From contig NC_005042.1 of assembly GCF_000007925.1 (NCBI RefSeq), positions 1,364,001 through 1,428,000 of the forward strand: a stretch of DNA of 64,000 bases, written 5' to 3'. The position numbers and the translations under genes are program-made. This document shows positions 58,025 to 64,000 of this stretch, in pieces (position 1 is the first letter of the stretch; every line of letters starts with the position of its first letter). Source of the DNA: Prochlorococcus marinus subsp. marinus str. CCMP1375. GTDB lineage: Bacteria > Cyanobacteriota > Cyanobacteriia > PCC-6307 > Cyanobiaceae. Below the pieces are notes generated by a model. It was not told the DNA's origin. It worked only from the letters and a program-made list of their open reading frames with translations, and did no database searches.

Positions 58025-58663
58025 ATGAAAAAGAAAGCATTAGTCATATCTTGTATGTCTTTCATAGCTTTAGGAAGTTTCTTAACACCCCAATCCCAAG
58101 CATATGAAATGGAAGGCACCTGTGATGGAGCTGATAAATGCAAAGTGACTATCAACGGAGATCAAATAAATACTAGTACAGGAATTAATATTAGCTCCGA
58201 TAATATTATTGGCTGGTCATTCAGTAATTCTTCAAAACGAGGCGGATTTTTCCCTGGTTACAGGAACGAAGATTATCGAATACTTATCAAGTACTTCGAT
58301 AAATCTGGAAAGCGCAAAATAAATCAAATTGGTTTCTATAATGCTAAAACAACTCATAATTTCCTAACTAGCCTGGAGCTAATTTCTGGGCTTGGAGTTA
58401 ATCATGATCAAGCAGGAGTGACAACTAAATGTTCAGCTAGAGGCAAAGATAGTAATACAGGGAAAGACGGAAAAAGCACTTTGTTTGGTGTTAATGGCGT
58501 CACGACCAATGGTGGGGCCTTTAGTCTGAAGAAAAACTTCATTAGTGATACACGAAGCGTTCCTGCCAACTCAAACTCATTCTCTGACGATTCATTTACT
58601 GGTAGAGATGACTGTGTAGATGAACCAAAAGTTGGGCCTCTAGAAATTAAGAATGTAAATTAG
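58025..58663 (+). CDS. Secreted protein of unknown function, 212 aa
   Basis: A signal peptide (MKKKALVISCMSFIALGSFL, cut near SQA-Y) and a mature domain starting YEMEGTCDGADKCKVTINGD. It shares layout with the 59583 protein: C-x-G-x-K-C-K near the start, I-x-x-W, then YFDKSGKRKINQIGFYNAKT and a helix (NFLTSLELISGLG). The second half is Ser/Asn/Gly-rich. Probably periplasmic or surface. A clear terminator follows. Confidence 0.75.
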   Translation: MKKKALVISCMSFIALGSFLTPQSQAYEMEGTCDGADKCKVTINGDQINTSTGINISSDNIIGWSFSNSSKRGGFFPGYRNEDYRILIKYFDKSGKRKINQIGFYNAKTTHNFLTSLELISGLGVNHDQAGVTTKCSARGKDSNTGKDGKSTLFGVNGVTTNGGAFSLKKNFISDTRSVPANSNSFSDDSFTGRDDCVDEPKVGPLEIKNVN

Positions 58664-58724
58664 TCTTTAAAGTCTAGGTAGTTACTAGTCTTCATTAAAG
58701 CAGTACCTTAACTTAAATATTTTT

Positions 58725-58748
58725 GGGAGGCATTAAGCCTCCCATTTT
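58725..58748 (+). terminator. Rho-independent terminator
   Basis: GGGAGGC (58725-58731) pairs with GCCTCCC (58737-58743), loop ATTAA, followed by ATTTTTA. Confidence 0.9.
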
Positions 58749-58966
58749 TATAGCGAAGCGAACGAACATCACGAAAGCACCGTCTGTATCTCCCAAACAC
58801 ACAAACCCCAACACTCAATATCTAAAGGTTCAACCCTGATGATCTAGATGTACCCTCATTGGACATTCCGTTTCATCTCTGTTGAGACTGTATGGATAGA
58901 TAGTTAGTTAATTCACAGTCAAATGAACACTCCTAAACATCTACCAAAACTCAATACAAAGACACC

Positions 58967-59188
58967 TCAAAAGCCAGACTCAGAGTAGGCACCAACTTCA
59001 AATCTTTTACTAGCAAGGATTTTAGCACCAGCTTCTTCACACACATCCATTGATGCCATAGGAACTACGAATGAAGTGATATTGGATTCGCTGCCAGCCT
59101 TGGACTTGATTAAAAGACAAACATTCTCAGCATTAGCTGCTGTAGGCAATGCAAGAGCAGCAATTAAAGGAAGGAAGAACTTATTCAT
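58967..59188 (-). CDS. Small secreted protein, 73 aa
   Basis: Signal peptide MNKFFLPLIAALALPTAANA, mature start ENVCLLIKSKAGSE, one further Cys (MDVCEEAGAKILASKRF). Same family style as 2361-2561. The C-terminus YSESGF lacks the usual Cys-containing end, possibly a shortened form. Its upstream region is duplicated before the 59583 gene. Confidence 0.7.
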   Translation of the reverse strand: MNKFFLPLIAALALPTAANAENVCLLIKSKAGSESNITSFVVPMASMDVCEEAGAKILASKRFEVGAYSESGF

Positions 59189-59227
59189 TTTCCCTTTCTA
59201 GCTGCTCTAATTAAATTAGACAGAAAA

Positions 59228-59290
59228 AATTACAAAAATCTCTGAGCTGATTTAACGAAATACACAGGACGCATACATCCCCCATATCCC
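59228..59290 (-). promoter_or_regulatory. Shared upstream element, copy 1
   Basis: The minus-strand sequence GGGGGATGTATGCGTCCTGT and flanking GTTAAAT recur at 60285-60345. It lies 40-100 bp before the secreted-protein start, with a -10-like TGTAAT closer to the gene. Confidence 0.55.
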
Positions 59291-59582
59291 CTCCAGAAAG
59301 TAGGTATAGGGATACAAGATAATTTCCTCGTGACTTAATTTTCAAAAGTCTTCAGGCTGATCCTGAACTTCGCAGAGAAAAGAAACCTTGAATACTCTAT
59401 AGAGAAATACGTAAGATAAGTGAAGGACTGGGTTTTAAGGGAATCGGATAATTTCATTCCAACTCCATTCCAACTTTGAGTTCATTTCTTCTTTAATCAT
59501 ACGCCCAGTAATACCCAAGATTGTAGAGAACAGAAAAGTCCTGAATGGGCGAGGAATAGTTGGGCAGTCTCGACGAAAAACT

Positions 59583-60221
59583 TTAAAGAGAATCAGGGAG
59601 AGTCCTTTCATTATTGCCGCGAGGCTTTCCTAAATTCATGGGTAAAATTTCTTTCCAAGAACCAGTTCTAGCCTCCCTTTTTGTAGCATCTTTTATCTCC
59701 TTGAGAGATCTTAATTCTCCCATTGCAAGTCCTGTCACTATAGGAAGTTCTTGCATTATTTTGCCAACAGGCTTTTTATTAATGAAATTGAAACTCTGAA
59801 TGGTTTTTTTTCCGTTTTGATCATAACCAACAACTGTGAAATAAAAATCTGCTGACTTACCTAATTGTGAGCCACCTACTCCTCCAGCAGCTCCTCCAGC
59901 AATAATTCCTGGGCCGCAAAGAACTATTGTCCAACAAGTTGCCAACCCGCCTATAACAGCTCCTCCTACAGCTCCTCCGCCAGCGCCTACTGCAGCTACT
60001 CCTTTGTTATGATCTGAACCGCCACCTGTATACCATTGAGCAATTTTATAGGAAGGCATAAACCCACTTGGTCCAGTAACACCTTTCCCATCAAGAATAA
60101 TCTTGCATTTCAGACCATTACATATAGCATCGTAATTTCCAGCCAAAGTAATCCCACCCCCCTGAAGTAATAAAACTGATGCAACTCCAACAGGCATCAA
60201 TTTTCTCAAACTATTAAACAT
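59583..60221 (-). CDS. Secreted protein with a glycine-zipper segment, 212 aa
   Basis: A signal peptide (MFNSLRKLMPVGVASVLLLQ, cut near TLA-G) leads a domain with AICNGLKCKIILDGKG, IAQWYTGGGS and FTVVGYDQNGKKTIQSFNFI. Between them is a hydrophobic Gly-rich block (GAGGGAVGGAVIGGLATCW, then GPGIIAGGAAGGVGG), a glycine zipper that could insert in a membrane. The 58025 protein has the same flanking domain without the zipper. Function unknown. Confidence 0.75.
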   Translation of the reverse strand: MFNSLRKLMPVGVASVLLLQGGGITLAGNYDAICNGLKCKIILDGKGVTGPSGFMPSYKIAQWYTGGGSDHNKGVAAVGAGGGAVGGAVIGGLATCWTIVLCGPGIIAGGAAGGVGGSQLGKSADFYFTVVGYDQNGKKTIQSFNFINKKPVGKIMQELPIVTGLAMGELRSLKEIKDATKREARTGSWKEILPMNLGKPRGNNERTLPDSL

Positions 60222-60284
60222 TTAGATAACCTATTCATTCATACTGATCATAAGGGTTAGGAGGGCTTGTCAACAAAAATTATA

Positions 60285-60345
60285 AAATTCATTAGCTTAT
60301 TTAACTAGATATACAGGACGCATACATCCCCTATATCCCAATTTA
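60285..60345 (-). promoter_or_regulatory. Shared upstream element, copy 2
   Basis: Homologous to 59228-59290 (ATGTATGCGTCCTGT, GTTAAAT) and followed toward the gene by TATAAT. Weaker similarity continues for about 100 bp further upstream at both loci. Confidence 0.55.
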
Positions 60346-60614
60346 GAAAATAGACATCGAGGTTAATGATTAATTTGCACAACTTCTTTTCTGTAAGTTT
60401 TCAATCGAGTCTTCAGCTGCAGGGAAAACCTTTAATACTTTATAAAGAAACACGTACCAGCTTGGTATCACTCCAGCCATGATAGATGTGTGGATAGAAA
60501 AAATACGAAAACCTTAGATCTGTTGCCGTTACTAGCCCTTTATCAAGATCTAATTTCAACCAACTTTTTTCCAAATTTCTTGACTAAACTAAAAAAATGA
60601 ATAACAAAAGATGG

Positions 60615-60628
60615 TGGCTAATGAAAAG
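60615..60628. repeat. Dispersed TGGCTAATGAAAAG element, copy g
   Basis: Its ATG opens a 33-codon frame (MKSKHAVKSRISGIEQNPFE) that is probably not a gene. Otherwise 60346-60835 shows no supported gene. Confidence 0.65.
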
Positions 60629-60835
60629 TAAGCATGCAGTTAAATCCAGGATTTCGGGAATTGAACAAAATCCATTCGAACTTTTCCTGAACGACAGTCA
60701 TCAATTAAATAGCATTGTCTAAATTATCAAAATCTAAATCAAATAAAATATGTGACAATTTACAATCCTACCTGCGCCATCTATTTTTTCTAGATTGTCT
60801 ATATAAAATTAAAAATAGCACATATCTGTATTCAG

Positions 60836-61504
60836 TTGAAAAAAACTCTTATCACCAGTTTAGTACTAGCTTCACTTGCATTTCCATCAATTGCATCTGC
60901 CGATGAAGATAGATACTACTTAACTATCGGAGGTGGAAATAATTCAACCTCAGATATTGAAGGAGATACCACAATAGGTACGACAAAATACGACTTATCC
61001 TCCAATATGGATAGTTCGTTTGCATATCAATTGGGTATTGGGAAACACTTCTCTGACAAGTGGCGTCTAGAGGTTTCATTTGGGAAATTCACTCCGAAAA
61101 TGCAAGACATTACAGCAAGCACAGGTGGAGTTGGCGCAACAGCAAGTCTTTCTCCAAAGCCAGAATATGACGTCAAGTCCTATATGCTTAATGTTTATAG
61201 GGATTTCCCAGGCGAAGAAGACAAGAAGTTCTACCCCTACGTAGCAGCAGGATTAGGAACAACGAATGTAAAAATGCAGAACTACACTACAACCGTTGCT
61301 GGAACAGATGTAGTTGTAGTTGATGATGGAAGAGATCTTTTTACTTGGAACTTAAAAGGTGGAATGAACTATAAAATGAATGATAAGAATGACTTGTTCG
61401 CGGAGGCTAATTATACAAAGCTAGAAAAATTTACAGAGGATTCTATTAATTATGATGCACTTAGTGCAGTTAACTTATTAGCTGGATGGAGATACAAATT
61501 CTAA
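60836..61504 (+). CDS. Small outer-membrane beta-barrel (porin-like) protein, 222 aa
   Basis: TTG start giving MKKTLITSLVLASLAFPSIA, a signal peptide cut near ASA-D. The mature part has about eight amphipathic strands (RYYLTIGGG, FAYQLGIGKHFSDKWRLEVS, YPYVAAGLGTTNVKM, LFTWNLKGGMNYKMNDKNDL) and ends YKF, with terminal Phe as needed for barrel insertion. It fits the OmpA/opacity-type eight-strand barrels. Likely in the outer membrane. A strong terminator follows. Confidence 0.88.
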   Translation: MKKTLITSLVLASLAFPSIASADEDRYYLTIGGGNNSTSDIEGDTTIGTTKYDLSSNMDSSFAYQLGIGKHFSDKWRLEVSFGKFTPKMQDITASTGGVGATASLSPKPEYDVKSYMLNVYRDFPGEEDKKFYPYVAAGLGTTNVKMQNYTTTVAGTDVVVVDDGRDLFTWNLKGGMNYKMNDKNDLFAEANYTKLEKFTEDSINYDALSAVNLLAGWRYKF

Positions 61505-61524
61505 TTTAGATATATAAAAATCTT

Positions 61525-61568
61525 AAAAAAATACCCAACTGCTTGATAAAACAGTTGGGTATTTTTTT
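61525..61568. terminator. Bidirectional rho-independent terminator
   Basis: The A-rich arm ending TACCCAACTG (to 61541) pairs over 17 bp with CAGTTGGGTA plus T run (61552-61568). A run on one side and T run on the other allow use in both directions. Confidence 0.92.
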
Positions 61569-61798
61569 CATTGAATCAGAAGAAAAAGATAAAGTCATCT
61601 TCCTTCTCGTTCCATTATTAACATTTGCATTCAGAATTAAAAAAACAGCAGCAACTGGAATCAAAAACTTCCTGTAATTCTTGAAATCTAATTTCTGAAA
61701 ACTCCTTCTCAAAGTATTATCGTTCAAAAGTTAATGATTGTCATGCAAACCAGTGCCAGATAAAAACGATGCAAAACAAAAAGAGTCACTGAACCTAA

Positions 61799-61813
61799 CT
61801 ACTGGCTAATGAA
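61799..61813. repeat. Dispersed CTACTGGCTAATGAA element, copy h
   Basis: Shares CCTAA before the core with copy f. Confidence 0.7.
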
Positions 61814-61897
61814 GTATGAACTAGATGGTTGAAAATCAAGAAGGCATACGCAATATAGTTATAGCAATCTATTTCAGCTTTTAATAAAATAAATTTA

Positions 61898-62029
61898 TTA
61901 CTTCCTTAGAAGTATTGGAATCATTTTCCCACCACCTTGATCATCATCATCTTCAAATGAGAAAAAAATAACCACTATTGCAAAAATCGCTATAAATAAT
62001 GAATAAGTGATAACTGCAAATTCACTCAT
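61898..62029 (-). CDS. Single-helix protein with DDDDQGGG tail, 43 aa
   Basis: MSEFAVITYSLFIAIFAIVV, then FSFEDDDDQGGGKMIPILLR. Close paralogue of 37550-37681 with the same length. See also 24593. Confidence 0.82.
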   Translation of the reverse strand: MSEFAVITYSLFIAIFAIVVIFFSFEDDDDQGGGKMIPILLRK

Positions 62030-62105
62030 TTGTTTTTATTTGGAATTTCGAAAGAGAATATCAGAATAAGAAAAAGGAATGTATCTAATTTGACAACCAC
62101 ATTTT

Positions 62106-62303
62106 TTAGAGGGAGCTTACATTTGAGATACGCTTACTCCTATACAATTCATGTATACCCTCTAACTGATTATAAACAGCAAGCAATTGAGAGCTGATAT
62201 GATCAATATTTTCAATACCATTTAAGTCAAAAAGAATCCTTTCAATTCGATTCTTTGATTCCACTAAAATGTGGCATTGCCTCGTTCCTGATTCGTATAG
62301 CAT
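62106..62303 (-). CDS. Small soluble protein, 65 aa
   Basis: MLYESGTRQCHILVESKNRI then ERILFDLNGIENIDHISSQL. A decayed relative lies at 38006-38122, which supports coding here. Strand-helix pattern without membrane segments; family unknown. Confidence 0.65.
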   Translation of the reverse strand: MLYESGTRQCHILVESKNRIERILFDLNGIENIDHISSQLLAVYNQLEGIHELYRSKRISNVSSL

Positions 62304-62347
62304 TAATTTTAACTGATAATTTTAAGAGCATTTTTACGAAGAAAAGA

Positions 62348-62440
62348 CTATGTAAATGAAGTCAGAATCATTATAATGACTCCTATCATAGCTAGTCTGC
62401 CATTAAGTATTTCCGCTTTCTTAAGATTACAGAAAGGCAT
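62348..62440 (-). CDS. hli: Short high-light-inducible-type protein, 30 aa
   Basis: MPFCNLKKAEILNGRLAMIG followed by VIIMILTSFT. The chlorophyll-binding E-x-x-N-G-R-x-A-M-I-G core is complete but the usual G-Q-x-x-P-G end is absent, so this is a minimal Hli. It stands alone. Confidence 0.75.
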   Translation of the reverse strand: MPFCNLKKAEILNGRLAMIGVIIMILTSFT

Positions 62441-62707
62441 GACTTAAAAAAAGTATTTGTTTACAAATAATATACTAATAGAAAAAAGTGTATGTATCTA
62501 TTTATGCTTTTCTCGAAAAACATCGATGCAAAGTCAAATTACTAGCATATTTTAGTATGCCTAAATACATAATTACGATAGAATTGTCGTATTTAATCTA
62601 AATAAATTAGCATTTAAAAATAAAGCCTATCAAAAAAACTTTTTGTCAAATTAGATACATCTATAAAGCAATAAAGCTGTAGCTTAATTTCAACCAAAGT
62701 TATTACT
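62441..62707. other. Non-coding AT-rich stretch
   Basis: Divergent intergenic region; nothing supported. Confidence 0.35.
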
Positions 62708-62860
62708 ATGGAAACCAAAAGTTTGAGACAACAGGATCTAATAAGAAAAGCAATTATTAAAGAATTTCATAAATGTCATCCATCCGGAATTGCTTTTCGA
62801 AAGAAGGCTTATAAGCCTTCCTTAAAAGTCAATCAATCACACTACCAGACATCCTTTTAA
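62708..62860 (+). CDS. Small basic protein, 50 aa
   Basis: METKSLRQQDLIRKAIIKEF then HKCHPSGIAFRKKAYKPSLK. Lys/Arg-rich and possibly nucleic-acid binding. The next ORF starts 3 nt after its stop. Unknown family. Confidence 0.55.
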   Translation: METKSLRQQDLIRKAIIKEFHKCHPSGIAFRKKAYKPSLKVNQSHYQTSF

Positions 62861-62863
62861 ACA

Positions 62864-63034
62864 ATGGATGATAATCAAGACTTTCATGGGACGAGCCCTG
62901 ACCTTTACGAAGAGATATTAGCTTACGAATCCCTAGACCCATACGAAGGTCTTTTGAATCGCTCCAAGATTACTAGAGCATATCTAAAAAACAGTACTAA
63001 GGAAGTTTCACGCCAAGAGCATCCTAAATACTAA
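62864..63034 (+). CDS. Small acidic protein, 56 aa
   Basis: MDDNQDFHGTSPDLYEEILA followed by YESLDPYEGLLNRSKITRAY. It follows the basic 50-residue ORF at 3 nt, so the two are likely an operon. Unknown family. Confidence 0.55.
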   Translation: MDDNQDFHGTSPDLYEEILAYESLDPYEGLLNRSKITRAYLKNSTKEVSRQEHPKY

Positions 63035-63120
63035 TCTACCTATTGTCGTGATTACAAAATGGAAACGATTATCGTTCTTATCTTTTGATAAGGTCAGCAA
63101 TGTTTGGTCTTGCGTAAAAG

Positions 63121-63906
63121 ATGGGACAAAAATGGTTAATTTCAGGCTCGCCAGGGTGCGGGAAGACTACCTGGATACTTAACAAGATCAAAAGCAATCA
63201 AGGTGCTTGCGGATATTTACGCCTAACTGAACAAGCCAACAATAATAAAGAAAAGTTACCTGAATCTCTAATTGATTACACATTCTTGAAAGATCAAGCT
63301 CCTCATCTACAAGACTTATCGGACTGTTCTGATACTTCTATGTCACAACAGAAAGACTTCTTCATTTTGATTGAGCTTTCACAATCTCAATCACCTGAAA
63401 GCGTAGAACCAGCAGAGCTAAATCCTTACATCAAGAGTCAACTTGAGTCTTTAAGGCTACAACCTGATAGGCAACTACACTTTGGTCGAGACTCAGAATT
63501 ACCTAATAATGACACGTTGGTTTTCAAAAAACTTGAATCTTGGAGCCTCAACCTTGCCAAAAGAGTCTGGGATCCACAGAGTCTGAATACCTTTTGGTTT
63601 GAGCTCGTGAATGGAGCCTATGGAGATGTCTATAGAGCCAAGGCTCTCATGAACTTGCCCGATGGACAGTCTATTTTCTTCAATTGGATTGTGAGTCAAA
63701 AAGGGTCACAATTTCTTCCACTAAAAACAGTTTCCCCTCCTAATGGCAGGCCTGAAAGCCCATCAGCGCTAGTTATACAAGGTAAAGGACTTGATTGCAT
63801 AGGCATTGAGTCAACGATTAATCACTGCCTACTAAACGATGCCTTACTCGAAATGCATCAAACACCTTTACGAAATCAACAGCCAGAAGCTCTTCGCACA
63901 AACTAA
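63121..63906 (+). CDS. P-loop NTPase with a CobW C-terminal-like region, 261 aa
   Basis: The N-terminal Walker A is ISGSPGCGKTTWILNKIKS (residues 7-25). The middle is acidic and variable; the G3E CxCC motif and NKxD are absent. The C-terminal third (LAKRVWDPQSLNTFWFELVN, GDVYRAKALMNLPDGQSIFF) resembles the CobW C-terminal domain. It is probably a degenerate G3E-like GTPase. The metallophosphoesterase gene follows 5 nt downstream, so they share a transcript. Confidence 0.7.
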   Translation: MGQKWLISGSPGCGKTTWILNKIKSNQGACGYLRLTEQANNNKEKLPESLIDYTFLKDQAPHLQDLSDCSDTSMSQQKDFFILIELSQSQSPESVEPAELNPYIKSQLESLRLQPDRQLHFGRDSELPNNDTLVFKKLESWSLNLAKRVWDPQSLNTFWFELVNGAYGDVYRAKALMNLPDGQSIFFNWIVSQKGSQFLPLKTVSPPNGRPESPSALVIQGKGLDCIGIESTINHCLLNDALLEMHQTPLRNQQPEALRTN

Positions 63907-63911
63907 TCATC

Positions 63912-64000
63912 ATGAAACACGCAGTTATCTCCTGCCTACATGCCAACCTCGCTGCAGTGAAAGCGGTATTAAATGATATTGATCAACAAGGAATTGACGA
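63912..64000 (+). CDS. Metallophosphoesterase, 5' end (partial)
   Basis: MKHAVISCLHANLAAVKAVL matches the start of calcineurin-like phosphoesterases of the YfcE/DUF type (usual pattern ISDIHGNxxAL). Here Asp of the D-x-H motif is Cys (SCLH), as seen in a cyanobacterial subgroup. The gene runs off the window. It is coupled to the P-loop gene upstream. Confidence 0.75.
   Translation, partial: MKHAVISCLHANLAAVKAVLNDIDQQGID

Noticed and set aside
61506-61727. Minus-strand ORF of 73 codons after the porin-like gene
   Set aside because: Its 3' part is the terminator hairpin and its N-terminal residues look random; the middle has a signal-like stretch, but coding is doubtful.

Overview
The window looks like the flexible part of a low-light-adapted Prochlorococcus chromosome. 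The DNA is AT-rich, genes are short and closely packed, there are at least six high-light-inducible (hli) genes, many 20-60 residue single-helix proteins, a lone pstS, a T4-type pyrimidine dimer glycosylase and a Zur-linked zinc uptake locus. The genus is inferred from gene content and style; the clade is a guess. No rRNA, tRNA, CRISPR array or intact transposase was seen.

Layout. 0-9 kb: small conserved proteins, an EamA-type exporter, an AbrB-family membrane protein, YjbQ, and a DUF1543 plus DenV-type repair pair. 9-13 kb: a PsbF-like protein lacking the heme histidine, DUF3721 proteins, proteins built of five-residue Gly repeats, and small membrane proteins. 13.7-21.2 kb: a zinc block with znuB, zur (opposite strand), znuC, a Zur-type box, znuA, then a G3E GTPase, a WD40 protein and a second G3E GTPase with a long His-Asn/His-Glu tract. 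21.5-25.5 kb: micro-genes and an hli cluster. 25.5-33.5 kb: ribbon-helix-helix (RHH) regulators, selO (visibly GC-richer), ggt, an integrase N-terminal piece, a K+ channel and another hli cassette. 33.7-47.8 kb: an outer-membrane DUF481 protein, pstS, a large O-acyltransferase, an SDR enzyme, an AGCS symporter, murA and a two-component pair. 47.8-64 kb: a YpfJ-type metallopeptidase, a second divergent RHH pair, duplicated micro-genes, an OsmC-cupin fusion, ClpS, secreted proteins, a small porin-like barrel, several decayed genes, and finally a P-loop protein next to a metallophosphoesterase.

How parts may work together. The zinc genes form one physiological unit: import (ZnuABC), sensing (Zur) and likely cytoplasmic zinc delivery (G3E GTPases). 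ZnuA and the first GTPase share an extra domain, and a znuC-znuB transcript would run antisense to zur. Two loci carry divergent long and short RHH genes separated by CTAG motifs spaced about 10 bp apart, and a third such CTAG array lies upstream of a secreted-protein gene, which suggests a small regulatory network. Several gene families and short DNA elements recur within the window: a roughly 200 bp structured leader with its gene (29.9 and 53.9 kb), an hli plus micro-ORF cassette (23.5 and 33.3 kb), a 54-codon gene with flanks (52.6 and 55.8 kb), and two dispersed 18-bp elements. Together with many start-less or interrupted ORFs, this indicates a region under active duplication and decay.
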